Positions 17,620-27,054 of a DNA stretch of 64,000 bases are shown here, piece after piece. Source of the DNA: Hyphomicrobium_A sp963728165. GTDB taxonomy: Bacteria; Pseudomonadota; Alphaproteobacteria; Rhizobiales; Hyphomicrobiaceae. Under the pieces are notes generated by a model that did not search any database, had not been told where the DNA came from, and saw nothing but the letters and a program-made list of their open reading frames with translations. The number at the start of each line of letters is the position of its first letter. The stretch's first letter is position 1. The position numbers and the translations under genes were made by a program. The DNA lies in assembly GCA_963728165.1 (NCBI GenBank), contig CAVSIY010000006.1, forward strand, positions 372,001 to 436,000, written 5' to 3'.

Positions 17620-19422
17620 TTAGGCCGGCGCGGGGCCCTCGGCCTGGGCCGGGTCCGGTCCGCCATCCTCGTTGAGCACCATCAGGATCGGCGTCAGGCC
17701 TTCCACGTCGACCAGGCGGAAAATCTCGATGTCGCGGCGGGCTTTCTCGCTCCAGCCGGCGATCGTGAGCGCACGCTCCGCCTTGGAGAAGAGCCCATGG
17801 TTGCGGAGAGGCATGGCCTTGTCGAGCAATTCGTCCTTCAACTGGTCCTCGGAGACACCTTTCTTGCGCAGCTCCTCTCTCCATTCCTGGCGGATCTTGG
17901 TGAGATCGGTGTCGCTTGCGCCCGCCTCCTCCGATTTGAGCTTGTCGAGCTCGCCTTTGCTGAACCAGTGCTTCTGCGGCCAGCGCACGAGGTCGAGATC
18001 GTCGAGCACGCCGGCGAGCTGGTTCATGGCCAGAGCCCTTCGGCACTCATCCTCGTTGGTGGGATCGCAACTCGCGAGGTTGGGGATGACCAGGTACGAC
18101 ACCCCCCGATGATAGATGAAGTGCCGGCGCACCCACTCGAGGGTCGCGCCCGGCGCGCGCGCAATAGCGGTAGCGACGGCCGCTTGTATCTGGCGCCGTT
18201 CGTCTCCCCGGGGCATGCGGCTCGGCGCGCCGGGCGGGTTGAGGATCGCCAGCGCCAACAGCCCCATGTCGACGCCGATGGTGGCGAGCAGCGCGATGAC
18301 GTCGCGGCCGCTGATGGGCTCCCCGCCCGTCGTGTGCCGCTCGGGCACGTGGCCGCCCGAGGCGATGTAGCTGCCGAGGCTCGATAGATACCCGCCGATG
18401 TTCGACCACAGGTTCTTGATGGCGTTGGCGACGCCGGCGGGGCCCTCATTGAAGACGGCCTCGCGCAGCTTCAAGACCGCGGGCTGGTCGGCCTGGTCGG
18501 CGGCCTGCGTCAAGCGCTGAGCGAGCGTCGGGTCGTAGCAGGAGAAGCCGCTCGCGCCTGGCGTAACGGAGACCGCGGCCGAGAGCGCGCGCATCTCACC
18601 CGCCGTCGATTTGCCGAGCTCGTTGGAACGAGACGCGATATCGCGGGCTTTGCTGCGGATGTTCGCGGCCACCGCCTCGAAGCGCTGCTGACGCTCGGCA
18701 ACCGTCGTGCCGTCGAGCGCAGACGCGCTCTTCTGCAGCTGCTCGAGGTCCGACTGCACCGGCGCGAGCCAGGAGGTCTGCACGCTGTCGCGCAAGGACG
18801 CGATCTGATCGCGCACGCTCTTCCTCGCATTGTAGAGCGGCCCGCGGCCGGCGCCGGACGGCGTGCCGCAGCTGCCGCCGCTCGTCTCCTCGCGCGCCAT
18901 CTGGCTCTCCGACCAGGTGACGACGTTGTCGAGCTGGATCTTGACGGCATCGAGCCGGGCGGCGACCGCCGAGCCGGCATCGCGCGCGTCCTCCTGCAAA
19001 TTCTGCAGGCCCGTGCGCGTCGCCTCCTCGCCGGCAATGAGGCTCCACCAGAAGCCGTAGCCGAAGCCGATCGACCAGATCGCCAAGAACAGATAGAGCG
19101 GGAAGGTGACCATGCGCTCCAGGACGCTGCGCCGCGCGCCGAAGGTCTCGCGCAGCGCCAGCCACATGAGGAAGGTCAGCGTGACGACGACGACGATGAC
19201 GAGAAGATCGTTGGAGAACGTGAGGCCGCCCGGCAGCTCTTGCGTCTGTGCGGCGGGCGAGGTGGAGACCCCGATGATGAAATCGCGCATCCCGTGCCAC
19301 GTGGCGAAGCCCGAGATCACGAGCAGCATCAGCGACGCAACGCCGATGAGCGTGTTGCGTCCGAGCAGATAGTCGGCGACGCGGCCCCACTTGGAGGGCG
19401 ACGGCGCATAGGACTCTGCCAT
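17620..19422 (-). CDS. Large membrane protein of unknown function
   Basis: I do not recognise this 600-residue protein. It has three membrane helices in the first 130 residues (about 25-45, 70-92, 103-130), then a long charged, helical stretch (about 135-330) with features of a coiled coil and a few isolated cysteines, a fourth helix at about 375-395, and a soluble C-terminal part rich in Lys, Glu and Arg ending in a Pro/Ala tail. The layout suggests an inner-membrane scaffold or sensor. No neighbouring gene on the same strand hints at a role. Confidence 0.75.
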   Translation of the reverse strand: MAESYAPSPSKWGRVADYLLGRNTLIGVASLMLLVISGFATWHGMRDFIIGVSTSPAAQTQELPGGLTFSNDLLVIVVVVTLTFLMWLALRETFGARRSVLERMVTFPLYLFLAIWSIGFGYGFWWSLIAGEEATRTGLQNLQEDARDAGSAVAARLDAVKIQLDNVVTWSESQMAREETSGGSCGTPSGAGRGPLYNARKSVRDQIASLRDSVQTSWLAPVQSDLEQLQKSASALDGTTVAERQQRFEAVAANIRSKARDIASRSNELGKSTAGEMRALSAAVSVTPGASGFSCYDPTLAQRLTQAADQADQPAVLKLREAVFNEGPAGVANAIKNLWSNIGGYLSSLGSYIASGGHVPERHTTGGEPISGRDVIALLATIGVDMGLLALAILNPPGAPSRMPRGDERRQIQAAVATAIARAPGATLEWVRRHFIYHRGVSYLVIPNLASCDPTNEDECRRALAMNQLAGVLDDLDLVRWPQKHWFSKGELDKLKSEEAGASDTDLTKIRQEWREELRKKGVSEDQLKDELLDKAMPLRNHGLFSKAERALTIAGWSEKARRDIEIFRLVDVEGLTPILMVLNEDGGPDPAQAEGPAPA

Positions 19423-19494
19423 CCCCTGGCCCCCTTCTTTTACGCTTTTAAAAGGCCGATACAGGAAAAACGCGCCCCTGTCGCCTCGATTGGG

Positions 19495-19508
19495 GCGCTT
19501 TAAAGCGC
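19495..19508. repeat. Perfect 14-base palindrome
   Basis: GCGCTTTAAAGCGC lies between two divergent genes, the membrane protein ending upstream-facing at 19422 and the cNMP-binding protein at 19624. It could be an operator for a dimeric regulator; sequence alone does not show which. Confidence 0.35.
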
Positions 19509-19623
19509 TCCGGCACGGAGGCGTATCGCGCGTGCAACGCTTCGACGCCGGAGTTGTCCTAACGAATCCCCGAGCTTAGTGTTCCAGAGCAGCTGGTGCA
19601 GACCCATCGATGCGGCGCCCGAC

Positions 19624-19995
19624 ATGACGGAGACGGCCTTCGATTTCGACCTCCTGGTGCAGGGCGGGTTTCCGCTCAAGCGCTTTGCTGCAGACGAGAA
19701 AATCTTCGTGCAGGACGACGAGGGCGCCTGCATGTACGTCGTGCGCTCTGGGACAGTCGGCATCACGGCGGCCGGCGCCGTGCTGGAGACGGTCGGGCCC
19801 AACGGCGCCTTCGGCGAGATGGCGCTGATCGACGGGTCGCCGCGCAGCGCCACCGCGATCGCGCGCGAGCCGACCGAGGTCGCCGAGATCAACGAAAAGG
19901 CCTTCCTCTATCTGGTCAAGAAGAACCCGGCTTTTGCGCTCGACCTGATGCGGCGGCTGGCGCGCCGCCTGCGGCGCATGAACGAGAGCCTCTAG
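19624..19995 (+). CDS. Stand-alone cyclic-nucleotide-binding domain protein
   Basis: A 123-residue protein consisting only of a cNMP-binding fold: FPLKRFAADEKIFVQDDEGACMYVV, the phosphate-binding cassette GAFGEMALIDGSPRSATA, and a C-terminal helix ending RRLARRLRRMNESL. There is no DNA-binding domain, so it is not a CRP-type regulator by itself. Such proteins may bind cAMP or cGMP and act through protein contacts. ATG at 19624; the ribosome binding site is poor and the frame is open to a GTG at 19579. Confidence 0.85.
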   Translation: MTETAFDFDLLVQGGFPLKRFAADEKIFVQDDEGACMYVVRSGTVGITAAGAVLETVGPNGAFGEMALIDGSPRSATAIAREPTEVAEINEKAFLYLVKKNPAFALDLMRRLARRLRRMNESL

Positions 19996-20002
19996 AACGC
20001 CC

Positions 20003-20833
20003 TCACATGCCCAGCAGGAAGCGGTCGAGCAGCGCCGTCGGCAAGACGCGCTTGAGAAACGCCGCGAGATAGGTCGGCGTCGTCACATAATAGCGCGCCT
20101 TGGGCCGCTGGCTCTCAACCGCGTGCACGAGCTTGGCTGCGACCGCCTCGGGCGCAAGCTTGAACGTCGTCTTGCCGCCCGCCTCCATGGCGGCGAGGCG
20201 CGCCCGGTAGATTTCGCGGTGGGGCGAGGCCTCCATGTCGATGGTCGCCTTGAAGTTGGCAAGCGCACTTGCGAGGAAGCGGCTGTGGATCGGCCCCGGC
20301 TCGATGAGCGACACGCGGATGGGCGTGTCGCGCAATTCGAGCCGCAGCGCATCCGACAAGGCTTCGAGCGCGAACTTGGAGGCACAGTAGGCGCCGCGGT
20401 ACGGTCCGGAGACGAGGCCCAGAACCGAGGAGCACTGCACGATGCGCCCCTGCCCGTTGGCGCGCATCGCCGCCACGATCGGCCGCGTCAGTGCGTGCAC
20501 GCCGACGACGTTGATCTCGAGCTGGCGGCGCAGCAGATCGACGCTCAGGTCTTCCACCGCACCGACCTGACCGAAGCCAGCATTGTTGAACAGCGCATCG
20601 AGCTTGCCGTCGGTGCGCCGCAAGGCCTCCTCGGCGCAGGCGGCGACGGATGCCGGGCTCGGACAGCTCCAGCCGCAACGCCTCGACGCCTTCCTCCTTT
20701 TCGAGGCGCGTCGAGGTCCTCCGGCGTTGCGCGCGGTCGCCAAGACGCGCCAACCGCGTGCCTTGAGGGTGCGCGCCGAGGCAAGCCCGATGCCCGACGA
20801 GCAGCCGGTGATGAGGATCGAACGTTGCGTCAT
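20003..20833 (-). CDS. Short-chain dehydrogenase/reductase, with a locally frameshifted segment
   Basis: An NAD(P)-dependent SDR of 276 residues: ILITGCSSGIGLASARTL (cofactor loop), LFNNAGFGQ, the catalytic Ser in VQCSSVLGLVSGPY, the Tyr-Lys pair in AYCASKFAL, and IEPGPIHSRF. Residues about 37-60 read as a basic, unfamily-like stretch. In the other frames the same DNA encodes PEDLD and EGVEALRLELSEP, exactly what relatives have there. Three +1 insertions between about 20648 and 20730 explain this and together restore the frame. Substrate unknown. Confidence 0.85.
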   Translation of the reverse strand: MTQRSILITGCSSGIGLASARTLKARGWRVLATARNAGGPRRASKRRKASRRCGWSCPSPASVAACAEEALRRTDGKLDALFNNAGFGQVGAVEDLSVDLLRRQLEINVVGVHALTRPIVAAMRANGQGRIVQCSSVLGLVSGPYRGAYCASKFALEALSDALRLELRDTPIRVSLIEPGPIHSRFLASALANFKATIDMEASPHREIYRARLAAMEAGGKTTFKLAPEAVAAKLVHAVESQRPKARYYVTTPTYLAAFLKRVLPTALLDRFLLGM

Positions 20834-20885
20834 GACGTGCTCGTGCGGGTCATCCTGCTATCTGCCGTTGTCGGCGCGGAGACTG

Positions 20886-20980
20886 GCGTGGGTCCCGGCC
20901 TTCGCCGGGATGACGGTGGAGAATGGCCGTCCGGCGCGTCCACCCACAAACGTCATCCCGCTGTAGAGCGGGACCCACGC
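20886..20980. repeat. Pair of inverted 30-base repeats
   Basis: The block at 20886-20915 (GCGTGGGTCCCGGCC...CGGGATGACG) and the block at 20951-20980 (CGTCATCCCG...CGGGACCCACGC) are inverted copies of one another, and each holds its own small inner palindrome. The form is that of the dispersed palindromic repeats common in alphaproteobacterial intergenic DNA. They lie upstream of the SDR gene and beyond the end of the flavin reductase gene. Confidence 0.7.
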
Positions 20981-21020
20981 AAGCTTCAGCACATGCTTGG
21001 GGCACAGGACAATCACCGCT

Positions 21021-21551
21021 CTAGCGCATCCGCGACTTGAGCTTGATCGTCTCGCCGTCGACGACGAAGGTGCCGTAGCCGTGGTGGTGAATGGTCTTGG
21101 GCGCCTTCTGCGTGGGGTCGATCCAGGCCTTCACCACCTCGAGCACGATAAGGTTGTACTTGTTGAGGAGGCGCGTGTCGGCGAACTTGCATTCGAGATT
21201 GACGAAGCATTCCTTGATGAGCGGAGCCTTGACGCACGCGGCCGGGAGCGGCGTCAGGCCGAAGGCTTCGAACTTGTCGGTTTCCGAGCCTGAGCAATTG
21301 CCGACGGCGACCACTTTCTCGGCGATGCCGCGCGCGGGAATGGCGATGACGCACTCGCGCGTCGCCTTGCAATGCTGCAAAGCTGTAGTTGGCCTCGATA
21401 CGACACAGGCAATCAGCGGCGGCTCGAACTCGACCATCATGTGCCACGACATGGTCATGACGTTGGCGCGCCCGTTGCGGGCCGTCGTGAGCAGCACCAC
21501 GGGTCCCGGCTCGATAAACGCGTAGACCTTGGCGAGCGGCAGCTCTTTCAT
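21021..21551 (-). CDS. Flavin reductase family protein
   Basis: A 176-residue protein of the flavin-reductase-like split-barrel family, which bind FMN. Characteristic segments are VVLLTTARNGRANVMTMSWHM, FEPPLIACVVS, TRECVIAIPARGIAEKVVAVG, SGSETDKFEAFGLTP, and LIKECFVNLECK. The ATG at 21551 (MKELPLAKVY) was chosen by family start; the frame is open upstream into the remains of the BtuF-like gene. Close packing (33 bases) with that gene suggests co-transcription. Confidence 0.85.
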   Translation of the reverse strand: MKELPLAKVYAFIEPGPVVLLTTARNGRANVMTMSWHMMVEFEPPLIACVVSRPTTALQHCKATRECVIAIPARGIAEKVVAVGNCSGSETDKFEAFGLTPLPAACVKAPLIKECFVNLECKFADTRLLNKYNLIVLEVVKAWIDPTQKAPKTIHHHGYGTFVVDGETIKLKSRMR

Positions 21552-21583
21552 AGGGGATTGCCCTTTGGTGCCCGACATCGCGC

Positions 21584-22553
21584 TTACGGCGCAGCCGCTG
21601 TGCGGACCGGTGCGATGTCGTGCGAATATGGCACGAAGGCGCGGCCGCGGTGGCCGAAGTCGCACGTTTCCGGGTGCAGGATCTCGGCGAGGATTTCCGC
21701 GCTCTCTACGAGGCGCGGACCCGGACGATTGAAGTAGGCGTTGCCGTCGGCGACATAGATGGATCCCTCGCGCACGGCGCGCAAGCCCTCCCAGATCGCG
21801 TTGCCGGCGAGCACGCCCATCTCGCGCGAGGTGACGGGGATGTCGTAGCCGCAGGGCGCGACCAGGATCACGTCTGGGTCGGCGGTGGCCACCTGCCTCC
21901 CAGGTGATCCACGGCGAGGTGGCGCCCGTCTCGCCGAAGAGATTAGTGCCGCCGGCAGCGGCGATAAGCTCCGGCATCCAGTGGCCTCCCGACATGGGCG
22001 GGTCGATCCACTCGATGAAGGCAAGCCGCGGCTTGGGCTTGCCGGCAACGGCGGCCGCGATGCCAGCGATGCGCTCTTGCATGCGCGCGACGAGCGCATC
22101 GCCATCCCCAGGGCGGCCCAATGCAGCGGCGACGCGGAGAATGTCGGCGTAGACGTCGGCCATGGTGTGGGGCCGCAGCGACACGATCTGCGGCGCGCTG
22201 CCGATCCACGAGCACACCGCCCGCTCCACATCGGCGAGCGAGACCGCGCACACCTCGCACTGGTCCTGCGTCAGGATCACGCCGGGCGACACCGATTGCA
22301 GCGCCTCGGCGTCGACCTCGTAGACCGCGAGCCCCTGCTCGACCAGCGACCGCACCGCCTGGTCGATTGCGCGGCTCGAGCCTTCGACCTTGAACTTCGC
22401 CCGCGTCAGCGCCGGAAGATCGAGCACGGCCGGCGGCCAGTCGCACTCGTGCGAGCGCGCGACCTGGGACCCGCCCGCTCCCAGCGCGTGCACGATCTCG
22501 GTGGCGCTGGCGATGAGGGAGACGACGCGCGGCTCCGGCGATGGGTTGTCCAT
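21584..22553 (-). pseudogene. BtuF-like cobalamin/iron-siderophore-binding protein, frameshifted
   Basis: The product would be a periplasmic-binding-protein fold of the BtuF-like cobalamin-binding family, about 320 residues, apparently without a signal peptide. The first part reads PRVVSLIASATEIVHALG, LTQDQCEVCAVS, SLRPHTMADVYADI, LAFIEWIDPPMSGGHWMPEL. At about 21898 one extra G in CTGGGAGGCAGG shifts the frame; the rest continues one frame over as QVATADPDVILVAPCGYDI and ends PETCDFGHRGRAFVPY. Deleting one G restores a normal gene. It is therefore either a recent pseudogene or a base-calling error. No cobalamin riboswitch was recognised upstream. Confidence 0.75.
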
Positions 22554-22761
22554 GCCGAGGGTGATGGCACCACCGCGCCGCCGAGGCAAGGGGCCCGCTG
22601 GCAGGACGCGCGGGCTGCGACCTCCGTAGCAAAGGGCGGCATGCGACCCGGCGCCCCAGGAAAGACGCTTGCCGCTGTGGATGGGGAAGAACGCCGCTCC
22701 CGAATCGCTCGGTACCCGGCTTACTGTGGCTCTCCATTTTCTCCTTCCGTGTTGGTTTGCA

Positions 22762-24756
22762 ATGCATGGCAGCACCTCGATTTCCTACCGGCCCGACATC
22801 GATGGTTTGCGCGCCGTCGCCGTGGTGAGCGTCGTCGCCTATCACGCCGCGCCGAGCCTTGCGCCCGGCGGTTATGTCGGCGTCGACGTGTTCTTCGTCA
22901 TCTCTGGCTTTCTGATCTCGACCATCATCCTGCACGAGCGCGCGCAGGGGAGCTTCTCGCTCGGCGGTTTCTATGGCCGGCGCATCAAGCGGCTGTTCCC
23001 GGCGCTGATCGTCGTACTGGCCGCAACTTGGCTCATGGGCTGGTATTTCCTTTTGCCGCATGAGTTTCGCGCACTCGGCAAGCACATTGCTGCGGGCGCG
23101 GCCTATTTCCTCAACTTCACGCTCAAGCATGAATCGGGCTACTTCGACGCCGCCTCTGACACCAAGCCGCTGTTGCATCTGTGGTCTCTCGCCGTCGAGG
23201 AGCAGTTCTACCTCGTCTGGCCGCTGCTGTTGCTACTGATCCGCGAGCGGCGGCACTTGCTCATCGCTCTTCTTCTGATCACGACGGCCTCGTTCGCATC
23301 GAACCTCCATGCCGTCGGCAAGAGCCCGGCCTCCGCCTTCTATCTGCCGCAGAACCGGGTGTGGGAGCTCTCCCTTGGCGCGCTTCTGGCCTTCGCGACC
23401 CTTCACGCCGCCGGCGCGAAGGCGTGGCTCGAAACTCGACTGCGACGAACGCACATGTCTCTTGCGGCCCTGGCGAGCCTCCTATCGGGCGCCGGACTCG
23501 CGCTAATTCTGGGTGCCGTTTTCACCCTTGACGACCATGTCATCTATCCCGGCGCCTGGGCAGTGATCCCTACGCTCGGGGCCGTGCTCGTCATCGCAGC
23601 GGGCGGCGGCGGCCTCGTCAATCGTCTGCTGTTGTCGCGGCGCGGCGTCGTTTTCGTCGGGCTGATCAGCTACTCGCTCTATCTCTGGCACTGGCCGCTT
23701 CTGTCGTTCGGGAGCATCCTCGGACTAGCCGGCGACTGGCGCGTTACGCTCTGTCTTGTCGCCATTGCTGTGGGGCTCGCGGTCGTCACCTACGTCGTCG
23801 TCGAGCGCCCTTGCCGCCGGGCGCAGCCGCTCTCGTTTCCCGTCGTTCTCACTGGCGTCACCTTATCGTTCGGTCTCGCCGGCGTCCTCTCGCACCTCAA
23901 CGTGCTGACACCGCGCCTTGACGACTTTCGCTACCGGGCGATCGGCGATGCGCTCGCCGACTGGCGCTTTCCCCAAGGCATGCAGCGGATGCCCGTGCCG
24001 GGCGCCATCGTCTACAAGACGACCAGCACCGCGCCCGAGAAAGTGCTCTACTTCGGCGACAGCAACATCCAGCAGTACTGGCCGCGCATCGAGCGGGTGC
24101 TGCACGAGACGGAGACGCAGAAGAGCGTGATGTTCTTCACGCTCGGCGGTTGTCCCCCAATCGTCGGCGTGCGCAGGCACGGCAATCCCGATTGCGCGGC
24201 CTTTGCGGAGCGCGGGATCGAAGCCGCCCTCGCCGACGATGTGACGACGGTCGTTATCGGAGCGGCGTGGCGCGCCTACTTCGAAAGCTCGGCCTATTAT
24301 TTCAAGGGAGAAGGAAGCGGTCCTATCGCCCCGGGCACCGTGGCCTGGACCAAGGCGTTCTCAACTCTTGCCGCCACGATCGACAGGCTCGCGAAGCGGG
24401 GCAAGACGGTGTGGCTCGTGCTCAACATTCCGTCGGGGGCGCAGCTTGCGCCGCAACGCGCGCTGAGCCGGTCCTGGAACGGTGGCGTCACCATCGCGCC
24501 GCTGCAGATGGACCGCGCGGCGTTCGAGACGTCGTGGCGACCCGTCAAGGCCAAGCTCGTGGAGATTGCAAGGTCGAGCGGCGCCTTCATCATCGATCCG
24601 GTGCCGTCGTTATGCGGTCCCGTCGTGTGTCCGGGTCAGACGGCCGAGGGTGCGCCGATCTATATGGACGGCAGCCATCTGCGCGCGTCTTTCGTTCGTG
24701 ATCACGCCGGGTTTATAGACCGGACACTGCATCTCGAAACCGCCAGTCTTCAGTAA
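22762..24756 (+). CDS. OafA/YrhL-type acyltransferase with C-terminal SGNH domain
   Basis: A 664-residue inner-membrane protein that probably transfers acetyl or similar groups to a surface polysaccharide. The N-terminal acyltransferase-3 domain (about 8-360, about ten membrane helices) shows YRPDIDGLRAVAVVSVVAYHA, VFFVISGFLIS and HLWSLAVEEQFYLVWPL. The periplasmic SGNH hydrolase domain (about 420-660) has the catalytic Ser in LYFGDSNIQ and the Asp-His pair in MDGSHLRASF. The ATG at 22762 starts at the family N terminus. The gene is intact, unlike the similar one at 40.5-42.7 kb. Confidence 0.92.
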   Translation: MHGSTSISYRPDIDGLRAVAVVSVVAYHAAPSLAPGGYVGVDVFFVISGFLISTIILHERAQGSFSLGGFYGRRIKRLFPALIVVLAATWLMGWYFLLPHEFRALGKHIAAGAAYFLNFTLKHESGYFDAASDTKPLLHLWSLAVEEQFYLVWPLLLLLIRERRHLLIALLLITTASFASNLHAVGKSPASAFYLPQNRVWELSLGALLAFATLHAAGAKAWLETRLRRTHMSLAALASLLSGAGLALILGAVFTLDDHVIYPGAWAVIPTLGAVLVIAAGGGGLVNRLLLSRRGVVFVGLISYSLYLWHWPLLSFGSILGLAGDWRVTLCLVAIAVGLAVVTYVVVERPCRRAQPLSFPVVLTGVTLSFGLAGVLSHLNVLTPRLDDFRYRAIGDALADWRFPQGMQRMPVPGAIVYKTTSTAPEKVLYFGDSNIQQYWPRIERVLHETETQKSVMFFTLGGCPPIVGVRRHGNPDCAAFAERGIEAALADDVTTVVIGAAWRAYFESSAYYFKGEGSGPIAPGTVAWTKAFSTLAATIDRLAKRGKTVWLVLNIPSGAQLAPQRALSRSWNGGVTIAPLQMDRAAFETSWRPVKAKLVEIARSSGAFIIDPVPSLCGPVVCPGQTAEGAPIYMDGSHLRASFVRDHAGFIDRTLHLETASLQ

Positions 24757-24807
24757 CGGATAGATGGGCACCGGCTCGCGGCTCGACGCGGAGCGCTGGC
24801 GACGGCC

Positions 24808-25122
24808 TCAATGTCTCTTGCAGGAGTTGAGGATTGGATCGTCCTCGTGGAGTGGGCTGGGGAATTCCACCCCGCAGTAGGCGGCAACCGACCATGCGAC
24901 GGTGCCTTGCAGCATGCGCCCCGACATCAATTCGATCTCGATCTGGTCGCCGGGCGTCAGGCCGTACGCAAATTCGATCTTCATTCCGCCGAGCGAAACC
25001 TCGCGAACGATGACGCTCTGCGCGCGGCCTTCGAAGTGCGCGACGGCATGAGCCCACGTGCTGCGCCGCGCGAACGTACGCCGTTTCGGAAGACTACGCC
25101 AAACCGAGGAAGTCGCCCGCAT
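24808..25122 (-). CDS. PilZ domain protein
   Basis: A 104-residue protein that is little more than one PilZ domain, the common cyclic-di-GMP receptor. It has a basic KRRTFARRSTWAHAV segment in the position of the RxxxR ligand motif, then VREVSLGGMKIEF in place of the usual D/NxSxxG, and the strand GTVAWSVAAYCGVEF. The second motif is less canonical than normal, so nucleotide binding should not be assumed. Start at ATG 25122, with GGGGGCG before it. Confidence 0.8.
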   Translation of the reverse strand: MRATSSVWRSLPKRRTFARRSTWAHAVAHFEGRAQSVIVREVSLGGMKIEFAYGLTPGDQIEIELMSGRMLQGTVAWSVAAYCGVEFPSPLHEDDPILNSCKRH

Positions 25123-25251
25123 GTCGCCCCCATTGCCATCCCTTGGCCGAGGCGACGACCCTAGCAAACCCGACTTGCAACAGCCTTTCTCGAGTCCATC
25201 GGCTTTTGCGCAATGTGGAAACCTGCCGGTAACGCAAAAGGCGAGGTCTGA

Positions 25252-26931
25252 CTAGTTCGCGCCCTCGAGCAGGCGCCGGGCGATGACCTGCGCCTGGATC
25301 TCGGCCGCGCCCTCGAAGATGTTCAAGATGCGCGAGTCACACAAGACGCGGCTGATCGGGTATTCCAACGCAAAGCCGTTGCCGCCGTGGATCTGCAGCG
25401 CGTTGTCGGCGTTGGCCCAGGCCACACGCGCGCCCAGAAGCTTGGCCATGCCGGCTTCCAGGTCGCAGCGCCGGCCCTCATCCTTCTCGCGCGCTGCGAA
25501 GTAGGTGAGCTGGCGCGCGATCATGGTCTCCACCGCCATCATCACCACCTTGTTGGCGACGCGCGGGAACGCATAGATCGGCTTGCCGAACTGGCTGCGA
25601 TCGAGCGCGTACTTTAACCCCAAATCCATGGCGCACTGGGCGACGCCGACGGCGCGCGCCGCCGTCTGGATGCGGGCGGCCTCGAATGTGTTCATGAGCT
25701 GCTTGAAGCCCAAGCCTTCGGTGCCGCCCAGCAGATTTGAAACCGGCACCTCGAAAGCATCGAAGGAGATGTCGTACTCCTTCATGCCGCGGTAGCCCAA
25801 CACCTCGATCTCGCCGCCGGTCATGCCTTGGGCCGGGAACGGGTCCGCATCCGTGCCGCGCGGCTTTTCCGCTAACAGCATGGAAAGGCCCTTATAGCCC
25901 TTCTCCTCGGGGTTGGTGCGCACCAGCAGCGTCATCAGGTCGGCGCGCACCGGGTGCGTGATCCACGTCTTCTGGCCGGTGATCTTGTAGGTATCGCCGT
26001 CCTTGACGGCGCGTGTCTTCAAGGAGGCAAGGTCGGAGCCGGTGTTGGGCTCGGTGAAGACGGCGGTGGGCAGGATCTCGCCGGTGGCGATCCTGGGCAG
26101 ATACTTGCTCTTCTGCTCGTCGGTGCCGTTGTTGAGGATCAATTCGCCCGCGATCTCCGAGCGCGTGCCGAGCGAGCCGACGCCGATGTAGCCGCGCGAC
26201 AATTCCTCCGAGACGATGCACATGCTCTCCTTGCCGAGGCCTAAGCCGCCGTACTCCTCGGGCAGCGTCAGACCGAAGACGCCGAGCTCGGCCACCTTGG
26301 CGACGATGCCGAGCGGGATGTATTCGTTCTTCAGGTGCCACTCGTGCGCGTAGGGCACGACCTCGGCCTCGGAGAACTTGCGCATCTGCTCGTGGATCGC
26401 GGCATGCGTCTCGTCGAGACCGGTGTCGCCGAAGGTGGTGGCCTCGGGCTGCGCGGCGATGAGGTCGGCAAGCCGCGACTTTAAGGCCTGCGTTGAGCCG
26501 GCGGCGATAAGATCGGCGACCTCGTCCTCGAAGCGGCGGATGTCGGCCTTGGGCACGCCCAGCGCCTCGGGGCGGATCATCTCCACCTGGCTCATGGGGA
26601 TGCCGCCGGCGATCTGCGCCAGGTACTCGGCGAAGCCCGCCGCGAGGATCAGCTGCTCGAACTCCGTAAAGCGGCCCTCGTCCTTGAGCCGGCTGCCCCA
26701 GCCGTGCATCTGGCGCAAACCTTCGACCGTGGTGGCGAGCCAGGCCAGACCGTGAGCCGCGTGCTGGGCCGCATCGATGCCGCCGGCCTCGGCCACCTTG
26801 GCGCGCACGCCCGCCTTGGCCGCCTCCAGGACGCGGTCGGCGGACGCGACCGCGTCGGACGCGCGCTGCAGCAAGGCGTCGGGGCCGGCTGAAACGATAT
26901 CTGCCTCGGCCTTCAGCGCGGCGGTCGACAT
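25252..26931 (-). CDS. mcd: Acyl-CoA dehydrogenase, probably (2S)-methylsuccinyl-CoA dehydrogenase
   Basis: A 559-residue flavoprotein of the acyl-CoA dehydrogenase family. It carries an N-terminal extension of about 150 residues before the usual core, which is typical for methylsuccinyl-CoA dehydrogenase and unusual for other family members. Core segments are GVFGLTLPEEYGGLGLGK, VFTEPNTGSDLASLKTR, GQKTWITHPVRADLM, GGNGFALEYPISRVL and FEGAAEIQAQVIARRL. In the ethylmalonyl-CoA pathway it oxidises (2S)-methylsuccinyl-CoA to mesaconyl-CoA. The nearby ccr and ecm genes make this assignment strong. Confidence 0.9.
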   Translation of the reverse strand: MSTAALKAEADIVSAGPDALLQRASDAVASADRVLEAAKAGVRAKVAEAGGIDAAQHAAHGLAWLATTVEGLRQMHGWGSRLKDEGRFTEFEQLILAAGFAEYLAQIAGGIPMSQVEMIRPEALGVPKADIRRFEDEVADLIAAGSTQALKSRLADLIAAQPEATTFGDTGLDETHAAIHEQMRKFSEAEVVPYAHEWHLKNEYIPLGIVAKVAELGVFGLTLPEEYGGLGLGKESMCIVSEELSRGYIGVGSLGTRSEIAGELILNNGTDEQKSKYLPRIATGEILPTAVFTEPNTGSDLASLKTRAVKDGDTYKITGQKTWITHPVRADLMTLLVRTNPEEKGYKGLSMLLAEKPRGTDADPFPAQGMTGGEIEVLGYRGMKEYDISFDAFEVPVSNLLGGTEGLGFKQLMNTFEAARIQTAARAVGVAQCAMDLGLKYALDRSQFGKPIYAFPRVANKVVMMAVETMIARQLTYFAAREKDEGRRCDLEAGMAKLLGARVAWANADNALQIHGGNGFALEYPISRVLCDSRILNIFEGAAEIQAQVIARRLLEGAN

Positions 26932-27054
26932 CTTGCTCTCCTCGAATTGATGGATTGGGCGGCGGACCGGCCAGCAGTCCGCCCTTCAAACTGTTGCGAT
27001 GCAGAATAATCGACCCCGGCGTCAAGGCAATCTGCGCGATCGAAGCTGCGCGGG

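Noticed and set aside
22554..22761. Cobalamin riboswitch upstream of the BtuF-like gene
   Set aside because: The B12-box and the other conserved segments are not recognisable on the minus strand.
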